Source: Stercorarius parasiticus (Eukaryota > Chordata > Aves > Charadriiformes > Stercorariidae). From it: a DNA stretch of 64,000 nt. The notes under the pieces are model-generated. The model searched no databases, was not told the origin of the DNA, and saw nothing but the letters and a program-made list of their open reading frames with translations. A program made the position numbers and the translations under genes. Positions 1 to 13,142 of this stretch are shown here, piece by piece (positions within the stretch are counted from its first letter, which is position 1; the number at the start of each line of letters is the position of its first letter). The DNA lies in contig VWZL01002824.1 in the NCBI GenBank assembly GCA_013396915.1, positions 310,001-374,000 on the forward strand, given 5' to 3'.

Positions 1-3000
1 CAAAGACCGTTTGCAAACTGGACTTTAAAATAAACACCTTCTCAGAAGGTTTCTTCAGGAATTTTTTTTTTTTAAAGAAAAGTAAAACTTTAAGTGGATT
101 TTGGGTTTGGAAAATAGTTTCACTGTAATCAAGTGTGCTCATTTTCTTAGTGTTTCTCTCCTCAGAATAAAATATTGAAAATGTGAGATTCTTACCACAT
201 GGCTAGAAACTGATAATTATTTAAACCAGCTGCCTATTTGCAACGTGTAGCAATATTTATCGCTGTGATTCACTAGCACATCAGAAAAAAGAAGACAAGT
301 GAAAATGCTGTGAATAAATAAAATGTGAGAAATACTTAATCATAGTAGGTGCATGGTGGTGATTTGTTTTAAAAATCCAAACTGTATTTAATCTTTTGTT
401 AAAACAAGTGACTCACTTTCTGTTACATCTGATAGTTATAATTATGTTATAAGCTATCCAAAATCAAATACATGAGTAGCACCTTTTCCCATGTATTTAT
501 CCACCAAAACTTTGCATCTGTACATACAAGAAAAAGGTGCTATTCATGTCTTTGTTTTCCTGCAAAATTTCTGCAGGTCTTTATTTACAAACATCTCCCT
601 GTGAGCAGGTGACCGTGTTCAAGGGAAAAGAGATACCTAACTATTTCAGCCATACTTCATACATTTCATTTCCATTCTGTTACTTTTCTGAAGAAGTAAT
701 ATACAAAATTATGCTGTGTAATTTCAGCATCAAGAGTAAGAGCCACAATTTGACCAGGCATTGATTCCTTGAAAAGATTTTTCATCATCTGTAGTTAAGC
801 CTCCTTTCTGAGTTAGTATATCGAACATCGTAACCAAAACTTTCCTCCTTTCTAGCCTTATTCCCACAGCAAATGTTCTCAGAAGGGAAGAATGTTATGA
901 GTTGCCTCAAAAGTTTAACAAGTGATCCATTACTATATGAAAAATAATGTGATTTAAGTTTGCTGGTGAAGTTGTTCATTGTATTCACAGAATGTCTTCA
1001 GTGCAAACCAAATCCTTCTTGATAATAGCCCATTGCAAGTTCTTGGACATCACTAAAGCTAATTAAAAACAGGTGGATTCTTCCCATGTAGTGTACCAAC
1101 CAGCTCAGTGAAATGTAGATAACTTGTATTAATTGTTAGAGGTGGTTTTTTTCCCCCACAGACCTTATTGGAATGCTAGGATTATCTAAAGCTGTGATTC
1201 TGAACAGAAAAAAGGATCATATTTTAACTATAATGTCCATTTTACTTTGTTTATAAAACCTGAATTTTAGTTGGCATTGTAGAGAAGAGAAGGCCCTGAA
1301 GGAAACTTTAATTTTTGAAACCTGATCTCTGTGTGAAAGTCTCTGTGAAAGTCTGGTATAAAGATTTGAAAGGTTTCATTTAGGAACTCAAATTTACATA
1401 GTTCAGTTCTATGACTTTTCTTTTTTTTAATTTTGTGATGTCTGTTATATTTTTCAAGACTTAGTTTATCTTTCAGAAAATAACAGCAAACGACTAAATG
1501 AGATAGCGGTGTTGCGGAACATGAGCTGTGTTTACTGAGTGTTCCATTTATGAACTAAATGTTCTCCTTAATCTTGTGATTTATTACTAGTAAGATAGTT
1601 CTCTTTAATTTCTAGGAATTTGTTTTATGTGGATTAATGATACTGGTTTCAGTCTACCCGCTTAGGGCTAAGCAGAAGGAGACCCAGAGGCAGAGATTTG
1701 GAGACCTTTGTGCTGCTGACTTGTGCTGCATTTTCATGGAGTTGCCAGTGAAGTTCAGACTGCCCTCTTTTTTCTGGGCAGAATGAATAGAAGGCTGGAA
1801 AAACAAATTGGCACCATGAAAATTTTTCAAAGACAGAAATACTTGTATCTAAGCCAGATACGAGTTCTGAAGCGCGTGTATCTTTGAAAATCAGACTATG
1901 CAGAACAGTCCAAATATAATATTTATATCTAATGTCATTGTAATAGACCTCAAAGATGGTCTCTCTGTAACAGAGTATATAACCAAATGACCCAATATGA
2001 AGTGGAATTTATGATGTTAGTCTTTTCAAGCCCAGCCAATTTTAATTTTGGGACTTCATTTTCTCTCCACTGACACAAGTTCTGTGCAGTCTCAGAAGAG
2101 AAGGTGAATAGAAGAACAGAACAAAATAATAGAACGTTTCATGTATTAACATTTTGTAGTTCAGATACCTAGAATTTTAAAACCATTTTCCAATTTAGTC
2201 ACTGTATGGGCACCTAAAACATTCAGAAAATCTGACAAAAATAAGACAAATTGAACCAGTTTGCAGTCTTTCCTCATGTCGCTGCTGAAATGTATTGCTA
2301 AAATGGTAGTGAAGAGTTGGTAGATTAGAGAAATATTTAATGTCATACATAAGATTTTTAATCTGAGAAGTAGAAGAAAGATCTTGGGAGATGTGGAGTT
2401 TCCTGGTTGCTGGCAATAGACTGTGTGTATGTTGGAGCATATTTAATTTTTGTGGTAAACACGGGCTTCTGTGTGCTTTCTGATGCCTGGGTGTAAGTGT
2501 TCATGATTGATCCCAAATTGCCACTTGCAGGTTATACTGACTGGTGCTGGGTGAGGAGTGATGTTGCTGCACAAGTGTTCTTCAGTAACAACATAGTGTG
2601 TTAACATACAGGTCGGCTCTGAGCCGTTCTCCCTGTTCTCTCACAGTGAGCCATCAAATCTCATCAAAAACGTATTTACACGTGCTTCTTGATGAATTTT
2701 AGAAATAACTTGCAAAAATCTCCAAATCTTACTAACATTACAGTATTTTAACTTCCCTACATCAGTAATTTTTTTCTGTTTCACTGTGTGTCAGTGTTAT
2801 GGTGTCTTTAGACCTAGACTTGAGATTTTGTGTAATAGGTATATGCTGGGGCAAAGCACTTACTGTTCATATACAATGGGAAATGCTAAAAGCAAGACAA
2901 GTTAAGATAGTCTCACGTAGCAGACTTTACAAAAGTAAAAAGTCGATTCACAAAGTCTCGAGTTTACTAGTTAAGAGCATAAAATTTCTTTTTTGCTTTG

Positions 3001-4050
3001 TTTTGTTTCTGTCTTTATTGCAAGCTGTCTCTCCTATTTTGAAATGGAATTTTGTACACTAGAGAAGTATAAATTATTGTAAATGCTACATTAAAAGACT
3101 CATTTCTCAAGCAGTTTGAATTAGATTTTGTCAGAGAAAAAAGTCTCTTCTGTGCATTGCATAATCGTTAGACCTGTTTAAAAAAACAATTTCTTGATGT
3201 TCTAAACCAAATTGCATTTCTTTTGTATATTGTAAGGTTTTTAAGCGGTAACATCTTCAGAATGAGTGTGTGTTCATATTGTACTGCTTCTGAAATATCT
3301 GGGAGAATATAGCAAGGAAAAATCACTAAACTAAAGAGAGCCACTTGTGACAACAACAGTAGTTTAACATGAAGAGGCAGAATAGGCAACTTTTTCAGTA
3401 GTTTGCATGCAGGGCCAGTTCGCATGTGTACTTGGTGGTGGTGGTACTTGGATGGCCCAGGCATAGCTTAATTACTGAATTCCTACTATGCAGAGGTTGC
3501 AACGGGAAAACATTTTTGCACTAGTCTGTTTTTGTGGCAAAGGGCTAGGGTTTTGTTTGTCTCTCCTGTAGGAAATTAGATAATACTTTCTCTGTATCTA
3601 TCAGCCACTGATGGTATCATTCTTTGTACATCCCTGCTATAGCAGACACTGCAAAGGCACTGTATTGCCCTCTAATCTACTGGAACAGTTTTTAACATGT
3701 CAGCCTTTCATCAGCCTTTTTGCAGACTGGGAAGCCCAACAAGTACCTTTGCCAGTGGTAGTTTATAACCTACTAGTGAAGTGTAGGGATTTATCAGTGT
3801 TACAATTTTCAAGTTGAAGCCAAAATTCATTTGTTGACATATTTCTTGAATGTGCTTTATTTAATAAAGAAGAAACTATGCACTTCAGGAAATGGTAATC
3901 TTTATTTACTGCTATGATGGGAAAATGCAAATGAAGCAGAGAATTTTGTGATTAGTATTTTACAGAGTCAGTAATTTACTATAATTACATGTTTTAAATC
4001 AGTGTAATTATCATGTTCTATTAACCAGATTCTTTCCTGACTTCTTGTAG
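1..4050 (+). other. 3' part of an upstream intron of the ADGRA3-like gene
   Basis: This stretch ends in a pyrimidine-rich tract and the acceptor TTCTTGTAG directly before the LRR exon at 4051, so it is read as the end of an intron whose start lies outside the window. It is AT-rich and holds only short open frames with no recognisable domain. I see no mobile element with clear ends, no RNA gene and no CpG-rich promoter in it. Confidence 0.75.
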
Positions 4051-4122
4051 GATTCTGAGTAACAACAAGATCTTATGGTTGAAGAATGGCTCTTTCTTTG
4101 GACTGAGATCCCTGGAGAGACT
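4051..4122 (+). CDS. ADGRA3: LRR exon of an adhesion GPCR, probably ADGRA3 (GPR125)
   Basis: This is an internal 72-base exon bounded by the acceptor CTTCTTGTAG and the donor GTGAGTAA. The first G is the third base of a codon begun in the previous exon. The readable residues include LSNNKILWLKNGSFFGL and end in SLERL, with the last codon split as CT|A across the next intron. This is one leucine-rich repeat (pattern LxxNxIxxLxxGxFxGLxxLxxL) of exactly 24 codons. ADGRA3 is a plasma-membrane orphan receptor whose extracellular part begins with LRRs followed by an Ig-like and a hormone-receptor domain. From memory of the family, KNGSF, LERLDL and NNLIS fit ADGRA3 better than ADGRA2, which tends to have RNGSF, LEKLDL and NNIIS. 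The assignment rests on only about 48 residues in total, so ADGRA2 remains possible. Both flanking introns are phase 2. Confidence 0.8.
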
Positions 4123-7100
4123 GTGAGTAACTGATCAGCCTCATTTCACCTTCAATTAAAAAGTTTTTTTATTTTTAAATATTAGACCAAACAGCAGATA
4201 ATGAAGTTGAGATGTTCTGAACTGTATTGCACAGTAAAGTTTCTAGGCAGTCATCAAGTTAAGAAACAGCACAAAAATGAGCGAACGGGGATGGTCGTGG
4301 AAAATGCAGGAAAGCACTGCTATCAATTTGGAACTAAAATAAACATCCAGTCACAGACTTGTACTACACTATGTACACTATCACAGTGAAGACTGGTATA
4401 TGTAATGGTAACACTAATGTACCTGACATATAGTTTGGGTTATTTAACTCATTGGTCTCCAATACTTCCATTTTAATTCTGTTCTAATTTTAACTTGATT
4501 CTACATTTTAATTATATTCTAAAGAAGTTGGACAACTTTTATCTCTAGAGCAGACAATAACATCGATAAAGCTCCATGCTTCTGTATTTCTAGTCAATAT
4601 TTGGAGGGGGGGGAAGAGGAGCGAGGTTTCCATATCATCGGCTCGGGAGCAACTAATGAGTTAGGAAGAAAACATTCTGAAACTTCGATGGAAAAAATGA
4701 GCAGTAACAGCTATATTGCAATAACACTGCTTTCTGTGTATATAGGTCACTCATTTGAGAATAAGCATGTAAGCAAATCTACAAGGCTATTTTTTTATAT
4801 CTATGGGAAGTTTACTTTGCCAGTGCATCTAAAATGAGTAATTATATCATGCCCATTTTAAAACATCTGCATCTTAAGTTGAATTATTTTTATATTGCTT
4901 TGTAAGCATACATTTGTTATGCAGAGGTGTTGATTTAAAGTAGTCGCTACATTCTTGAATGTGTGAATGTATTCTATGTTGTATGAATGTTTCCATATGC
5001 AAAAAAAAATATATTAAAACCAACTGCAGCTAATATTTTTCTGTATATGAAAACATGCATGCTGTTTATGGTTGTGTATAAGTAAATGATACTGAGATAT
5101 TTGAATATTCTAACTGCAATTTAAAAATAGCCAATGTATTATGAGGTCTGGAGCAATCCCTTAAGCACCTTGAAGGGTTAGGATGAAGCTAACTGTCTCA
5201 ACAGTTATGTAAAGGAAAACTAAATTTTCTCTGCATATAGTTATAGATGTAACATATACTTCTTTAATATTGGCAGTATTAACTGCTATGGAATGAAGAA
5301 TAGTGTATTATTTACTAACTGGTTTAATGTTAGATGTAACAATGATATGAGGTTTATAAAGAAGTTTACAAATATTTTAGACAAAACAATTTAGGGGAAA
5401 GGATTATAAATTTATTGCAAGAAAGGACATTAGTAAATTAAATACTAATGCACTGCAAGTAAAGCATTAGTGTTTAGAAACAGAGGAAAACATTTCCTCT
5501 TTTTTTTATGTTTAATTTACATTGGGGAATGATAATGAGCATGTACTTTTTAAAACTTTATTAGTTATCTAGTTAAAGAAATACTTCAATATGAAGAGGC
5601 ATTGCAAACAGCATTGAGAACAGCGTGTAGCCTCAAGTATCATCACCATCTAAACCTTCTTAATTTTATTGTATTGATTTTTCACAACATTACGGATAAA
5701 ATCAGTGAGTATCATCTCTTCTGTATCTGCTTCTATTTGGCCATGACCTTAATACAAAATCCATAAGCGGTCCTTGCTGCAATGGCTAGAATTCAGGTGA
5801 TGATGTTCTCATCAGATTTAGATGCTCCATCTCTTGTTCTCTGGCCCCATATGGTTCTTGTCAATATCTGCAAAGGCCCAGTTTCAGCTGGCAAGGTAAG
5901 AACAGCTGGAATAGACTACTAAGAGGTGGAAGCAGTGGGTGTGAATGAACTACATCTGGATGAGTGCTCCTAACCCTTGGACAAAGGTTCCCCTAGCCTT
6001 GCCTTTTCCACACAAGCCAATCCCGAGCAATGCTTTAGATGCTTAAAATGGAGAACTATGACAGCAACTGCTGTTGATGTTCATGTCTCATCAAACTGGA
6101 CCAAAAAGAATTTTTATTCCTTGTCTGAAAGGGGACTTAGAGAATCTTATGAAGAACAGTAGCAGGAAAGTCCAGCTTCCTTTATGATAGTGTTAAGTTT
6201 AGAAGATCAGGTGGCTTAGAAACATGGTTGTGCTGGAGTTAAGGATTACTCATTTAATTTGGCTTTGCACTCCTTGCGGTCCTGCAGAACAAAAAATTTA
6301 GTAATCTGTATGCCATAGAGACAAGAATCATAACTTTCTGGAATTCTTTTGTGGTTACCATGAGATCATGAGCCAGAAGAAAGTTAGCTTATGTGAAAAA
6401 TGAAATCATTCAATGTCAAACTTGAAAACTTTAGTTGAGAGGTAAAATTTCAGGTGGAACTGAGTGACTTGTATATTCTGGCTCTTTCCTGTCCTGGAGT
6501 GCTCAAAACCACTTTTTGAGCAGAGAACAGTTTGAAGCCCTACTCCAATAAGCTAGTGACAACTTTCCCCTTATTATTTTGTTTTTCAATGCATGTCACA
6601 ACAGGAACTGGATTACAGAAGTGTCAGTCCTCCCAAGGTGATTTCTCAACAGTGTGTTACACAAGTGAGAGACCTCACTGAGCAGTTGTCTCAAACTAGG
6701 ACTCCTCGTTTTATGCAACTTTAATCAAGCAAACTGAGAAACATAAGTTGTTTGCCCTTTAACTGTCCATTCTAAGAGTAATACAGAATCAGTTTCTCTA
6801 AAGCTAAGACTATTGTAGAACTCTTATATTGTGCACGAAATGCAATTTTTACAAAATGTAGTTGAACCTGGTTTGTATTTGTTTCTGCAGACTTTTCAGA
6901 AAATTGCATTTTTTTCAACCATAGCATGAGTATTACAAGGTTTCCATTTCAGATTGTCTTAAATTGTGTTACTGCTGTGAAAGGAAATCTGATAGTAGGT
7001 TTTCAGGGGATACAACCAGCCAGCCAGGAAAAAAAACACATCTGGGGATACAGCTATTTCCCTTTTGGTAACAGAAAGATAATCCCGTATTTACTAATAC

Positions 7101-8715
7101 TTTATTAATATTTAAAATGAAACATTTAATAATGTCTGTAATAAAAAACTACATAAGTAGTAGTGATCAAATGCATTTATGAAATATTAGTATTTTTACT
7201 GGGCAGTTTGTAAAAATGCTTTGACAAACACCATCTCACAAAAGGTGCTTTTTCTGTATTTTGTATGTGTCTGAACAGTGACTCGCGAGCGATTTGTGGA
7301 GATGGCACTCTCTGCACTTAGTTTGAGTTTTCTGAAACTAAGAATTACTGCCTTGCGCTGTTTTGGAAAGCTTGACTCACAAATGTGTTATGGCCTCTGG
7401 ATCATGATGCACCTCTGTGCCACTGGGTTTACTTTGTAGTACTAACAAGAGGCATTAAGAGGTGAATATTGTTCCTTAAATACCATGTGGAAATAAAAAC
7501 TTTCTGTAAACTTAGGTTTTATATGGTGCTTAGTTATATTGGCCTTGACTGCTCCCTTGATTTGGATGAAAATCAGAAGTGTAAGTAAACTTTTTTGAAG
7601 AAAGCGTGGTAATGAAACTGTTTGTTGTTAAAATATGAAGAGCTTTATGGAATTTAATCAGAAGAGGTCTACAGATGAGTGAGCACCTTGAACCCATTTC
7701 TGTGATGCACCTTGTGGAGGTGGCTTCATATTCAGAAGGCTGAGAGTTCAGTTTAGATTTGAAGTTTGGGGCAAAGACTTCACAGCTTGTAATGGTTTCA
7801 ATTCCAGTGCCTTCCCTGTCTGTAGTCAGTGTCTTTTGTTCTTGGGAGATGCACTGGTCTGAGCAGGACAGCATTGGTTATTGTAGAGATATAAATAAGC
7901 TTTTCATAGGCTCTGGGTACCATAAAAGAAAGGCAAAGTGGGTTTTCAAAGCCATGAAACAGTGAAATAGTCCCTTCAAGTAAGTTTAAGCAATCCAGAA
8001 GCTCTTATTTAGTTAAAATAGTGATTTTGAGGACCCGAACAATGGAAAAACTAAAAGTCTGTATAATTTCATGGTATAATTATTCTGTAAATTACAATAA
8101 TATATTAAATAGAAAAATCTGTGGCTTACAGTTTTATTTTTTTTAATTGTTATTATTTATTATGTATTTTTAACTTACCAGCAGTGGGGTTAACCATTGC
8201 TGTTACCCAAGGAATCATAGACAATATATGGTATGGACCCTGCTCCAAAGACATTGCAGTCTCTGAACACTGTGTGGCAAAGCAATATTATTAGTAACAG
8301 TTGTGGCAACTCTTTTTATGCTTGAGAATATTTGCCCTCTAAATATCTCTTCTGGAAAATGCCATGGTCCACATGATGCTTTTGAGGACGAGGACTGAGG
8401 TTGCTGGGCCAGGTGTTCCAGCTGTGCTGGACCCAAAGTCAAGATCTAGACTAGGAAACTAAATCTTATTCCCTCATCCTGATGACAGCTGGCACAAAAG
8501 AGCATGTATCTGAGCTATTAGCCACAGTACTCGTTTTCTTACCGTCCACAAAAACCGCTGCATCACAATTGCCTGGGTAGCCCCTGTCCCACACTAACTC
8601 CTCATGTTAACTCTAGCTGGGGGCAATCTGTCGTGGCTTCTTCTCCGCTGTGGGTTTCCTGGTGCTTAACGGAGCTGATCTGGCATTTGCACATTTTCTG
8701 AAGTGGGTGTGTGAA

Positions 8716-8735
8716 CTCTCTCTCTCTCTCTCTCT
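8716..8735. repeat. (CT)10 microsatellite
   Basis: There are ten perfect CT units within intronic DNA. It is likely length-polymorphic, and no function is visible. Confidence 0.95.
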
Positions 8736-9626
8736 AAACTAAATGTACTTTTTCATGAAGTTTATAGGAGCATAATTACTTCTGAGACCGCTGCTCCTTT
8801 GTCCCCCGTGGCTGAAACTCTTTGACAGGTTCAGAAGCTATTTGGAGGGAACCAGCAAATAAAAATAAAGAAACATACACAAACAGCCCGTGATTGCATA
8901 AGCAGCGTTTCCTTGGGAAATCAGGATGAAAGATCACTAAGCAAGATTACACATATTTTTCACAGTTGACCCAGAAGAAAAGCATGCCAGGCGCTAATCC
9001 TTCAACTGTGACTGTTTTGTAAAAACTTGCTGTTACATTTTCCCAATATTCCTAGACATGTTTCTAGACAAAGAAAAATAATGCTGGAGTATTTGTAAGA
9101 ATTTAGCATTGGATTTTAATTTTTGTTTTAATTTTATTTTTTGCTTTAATTTTACTTTTTTAACTGTATAGATGTCTTACTCAACCAGGTCTCACTTAGA
9201 TTGTGTGTACTTTTTATTAAGTGTTGCTGTATTGTAAAGTTACCAACTGTGTGGCAGTACTATGCAGTCGCGCGTTGTCTTCAGTTATTGTTAGATAAGA
9301 TTGCCTAAAACCTACTTTCAGTAGATTTCACTATGACATTCTGCAACTATATATTGTACCGTGCAATTGAAATAATAACACATTAAGTTGAGGGAACAAA
9401 AGGGCAGGAAAGGCAAAGAAAACAAATTAGACCATAGGAAAAAAAACATGCTGTTCAACAGTTGGTATAAAAATATGGTATTTAGATGTTTAGCAAAACT
9501 CAATTGATGAAAGGGTAAAATATAAAGGTTTTGCATTTTGGTATACTGATGTCCTCCTTTCAACATACAATTTATGTTCTTTAAATTGCTGGCCACTTCA
9601 TTTCTTTTCCTGCATATACTTTTGAA

Positions 9627-9656
9627 GTGTGTGTGTGCGCATACACACGTGCACAC
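9627..9656. repeat. Alternating GT / GC / AC tract, Z-DNA-prone and partly self-complementary
   Basis: A GT run passes through GCGC into a CA-rich run, so purines and pyrimidines alternate across nearly 30 bases and the two halves can partly pair. Such tracts are known to favour Z-DNA or cruciform structure under supercoiling; any role here is inference. Confidence 0.8.
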
Positions 9657-10891
9657 AGCCATGTTCTTCCTAGGCACTGGGGAGGATTGGACATAAGCTT
9701 AAAGAAATTGCTAAACAGTTTTCTTTTCAATACGTATGTATGACATCTTTAAAATTAGAAACTTCATAAATTATATTTAGAATTACTTGTTCTTTTTTGG
9801 ATTGTTTTAAAAATAGAAAAATACTAGGTATTATAAACTAATAATAATTCAGACTGCAATTGTGCAACTGTTTTGTTTGGGTTTTTTTCATTCTGAAGCA
9901 CTTGCAACTAAGGAGTGTGCCCCTAACTTCATGCAAGTACTTTTAGCAGAAAATAGATTAATAATCTTGGAGGCCTCAAATGACGACATTAATTCACTCA
10001 AACGCCACATAGCCATGTTTCGAGGAATGCTGTGATGTTATTTAGGGAAAGGGCAATTTTAAAATTTGTTTCTTAGACCTGTCTGTTGTGTAAGTAGTCA
10101 TGGCATGATTAAAACTGTTCGGTTTTTTTCCAGTTTTTTTCTTTGGAGAAATATGGAGGAAGGAAAATCAGTACAAGTTCCTTTCAAGCATCTAAAGTTT
10201 TCTTGCCCTTTTTTCTTGTATTTCAAATCCCACATGGATTTAGTAAATTCTCGAGATCTAGTTGCTAATGATAACAACTGAGTTCTTTGTTTAATTTCAC
10301 CTTAAATATTCTCAAAGAACAAAAATACAAATTCTCCAACTGTTATTTTTCCTTGTCTAGGAGTCCTGGGGAAATCTAAGCAATTTTTAATGTTAAATTT
10401 CTTATTGTGTTGGCTTGTTGTGATTGTTTACAAAAAAACTCTTTACGCTGCATTACTATTTGAAGTGGTTGAGCATATTCCAGTAGGTGAGGAAGGACGG
10501 GAATAGCCATGGGGAGTGATTTTTCTCCTGGAGAGACACTATCTGTACTTCGTGCACATACTCTAAACTAGACTGAAAACAATTCGTATTCCTCTTGGAG
10601 CTCATTGAACTCGAGTTACCCTTTTGATTTCAGTGTCAGATTAAGCGATTGTCTTTCTAATTACAATGATGCGAGTGTTTGCATGAAGCGGGATAGTTCC
10701 CTTTGTCACTTCTAGAAGCAGCTAATGTAGCTGGAAGTTTTTTAATTGATGTCAAGTATGCTTGCCTGCAATATATTCAGTACTAAGGTAATTATAAACA
10801 TTGAGCCAGAAAGGACAGCTTTGAAAATTCATGAATTACTGAAGTTAAGGTAACTGTTCTTCCAGAGAGACATCTATTGTCTAAACAAAGA

Positions 10892-11847
10892 CATCTGTTT
10901 AATATCTTCAGCAATGACATAGACAGTGGAATCAAGTGCACCCTCATCAAGTTTGTGGACGACACCAAGCTGAGTGGTGTGGTTGACACACCTGAGGGAT
11001 GGGATGCCATCCAGAGGGACCTGGACAAGCTCGAGAAGTGGGTCCTTGTGAACCTTATAAAGGTCAACCAGGCCCAGTGCAAGGTCCTGCACCTAGGTTA
11101 GGGCAAGGCCCAGCATCAATACAGGTTGGGGAATTAAGGGATTGAGAGCAGCCTTGAGGAGAAGGACTTGGGGGTACTGGTGCATGAGAAGCTGGACATG
11201 AGCCGACAATGTGTGCTCCCAGCCCAGAAAGCCATCCACATCCTGGGCTGCATCAAAAGCAGCGTGGCCAGCAGGTCGAGGGAGGTGATTCTGCCCCTCT
11301 GCTCTGCTCTGGTGAGACCCCACCTGGAGTACCGCATGCAGCTCTGGGGTACTCAGTACAGGAAAGACATGGACCTGTTGGAGCAGGTCCAGAGGAGGGC
11401 CACAAAAGTGCTCAGAGGGCTGGAGCACTTCTCCTATGAGGACAGGCTGAGAAAGTTTGCGTTGTTCAACCTGGAGAAGAGAAGGCTCTAGGGGAGACCT
11501 TGTTGCAGCCTTTTAGTACTTAAAGGGGGCTTACAGGAAAGATGGGGACAGACTTTTTATCAGGGCCTGTAGCAATAGGACAAGGGGTAATGGTTTTAAG
11601 CTAAAAGAGGGTAGATTTAGACTAGATATAAGGAAGACATTTTTCACAATGAGTGTGGTGAAACACTGGAACACGTTGCCCAGAGAGGTGGTGGATGCCC
11701 CATCCCTGCAGGTGTTCAGGATCAGGCTGGACAGGGCTCTGAGCAACCTCATCTAGTTGAAGATGTCCCTGCTTATTGCAGGGGGTTGGACTAGATGACC
11801 TTTAAAGTCTCTTCCGGCTCAAACTATTCTATGATTCAGGGATTCTG
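10892..11847 (+). mobile_element. CR1 LINE, 5'-truncated, ORF2 remnant (+ strand)
   Basis: This is the 3' part of a CR1 non-LTR retrotransposon. The first frame (about 10892-11101) encodes the end of the reverse transcriptase, including [20 protein letters not shown]. The FVDD at about 10952-10963 is the CR1 form of the catalytic YxDD motif. The same frame resumes downstream (about 11138-11491) with the CR1 C-terminal stretch, including CSALVRPHLEYRMQLWGTQ. After a frame change near 11490 it continues as KHWNTLPREVVDAPSLQVF. Stops at 11099-11101 and 11135-11137, another at about 11490 and one near 11515, plus the frameshift, show that it is dead. The 3' end carries the CR1 hallmark: GGGGGTTGGACTAGATGACC followed by the ATTCTATGATTC-type terminal repeat. 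It lies in the same direction as the host gene. The 5' truncation is typical of CR1 insertion. Confidence 0.95.
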
Positions 11848-13107
11848 TTACAAATAAAACTCTTTACAAATACAGGAAAGGGAAAAAAGCTATGAACATA
11901 TGTCAAGTAGCAGACAGATCGGAAAGAGGGAAGATAATATTTACCCAGATAATAATTATTTGTGACTTAAAATTGGAATAGCTTTTTGTGAAATGAATTT
12001 TTTTAGGGGTCATCCTGAAGCATGGAGAGAACCAATTTCTACCAAGAAAAAGAGTGGTAAGCTGGTAAATTGGACGGCATTTTTCACCACTTAATACACA
12101 CAGCTGCTTAGCCATCTCATTTTTTTATTGGTCATGAATGCCATGGTCAGCCACTGAAAGAGATTTTTTTCTGGGCTTGAATAATATCCCTGGGTTAGGA
12201 CCAGATTCCTTATTGATCCTGGGGCTCCTTCCACGTCCACTGCCGATAGTCTTCCTTTGCAGTGGTAACAGCCCAGATGCTCTGGGATTTTGCCTCCCTT
12301 TGGTGCTTGTTCCTCTGCCATTATGATAATTTTGGTCATGTTCCTCAATAACACCGATGTCATGTTTATTCTGATACAGACAGAATATAGATACGTCCAC
12401 TTAAATGAATGTGTTCTTTAAATACCTAACTTCATGTACCTGTCAATGAAGCTTGTAACATTTAAAGGAATTATTGTTAAATAATTAAATGCGTGTCAGA
12501 AAGAAGTATTTTTTCCATAAAGTCCAATTTATATAAAATCATTTTAATACCTTACAAATTTAATGGCATGGATTGGTGAGACTGGTATGAGTCTGGTATC
12601 AGACTGAAAGGAGATACAAAAATGATCCTTGTAGCACCATAATATCTTCTGTTGCTCACTTTGAAGATGTTTTTTTTTAGCATCAAATATGGATTTCTCA
12701 TTAACATTTAAAACAGTTGAATTATATCTTGTAAATTACGCAAAAATACAATTTTTGATTTTTTTTACAAATAAAATGTAATGTTGTAATGAGACATTTC
12801 CCCTATCACCTTACTTACTGGAGAATAAGATAATTTATTATTGACTGTTTAAGTTGGACAACTTTATTGCTTAACAGTATTTATTTATTGACAGATTTCT
12901 TTTGTCATCGTCTGATCCTTGAAGATGCTATGCTTTAGGCATTGCATTCAATTAAAAATACAGCATTTTAGCTACTATGTCTTTTACTTAAAGGTAATTA
13001 ATCCTTCTTAATCATAAAGGTATTTGTGTAAATAGGGAATTTTATACATGCTGTAGCAAATGCATAACAGTCGGGTAATAGAATATTATATACTGATATT
13101 AAATGAG

Positions 13108-13142
13108 TCTTTTGAAAGAAGAAGATCTTTTGAAAGAAGAGG
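13108..13142. repeat. 18-base tandem duplication
   Basis: Two adjacent copies of TCTTTTGAAAGAAGAAGA are present; the second is truncated by one base and ends in GG. It looks like a simple replication-slippage duplication. Confidence 0.9.

Larger units (their letters stand above)
4123..10891 (+). other. Intron, first segment, before the first CR1
   Basis: This is the start of the roughly 58.6 kb intron, beginning with the donor GTGAGTAA. The DNA is AT-rich. Inside it are a perfect (CT)10 tract at 8716-8735 and an alternating purine-pyrimidine tract at 9627-9656. The open frames here, of up to about 119 codons, have no recognisable domains or splice context. No RNA gene or complete mobile element was seen. 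Confidence 0.7.
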
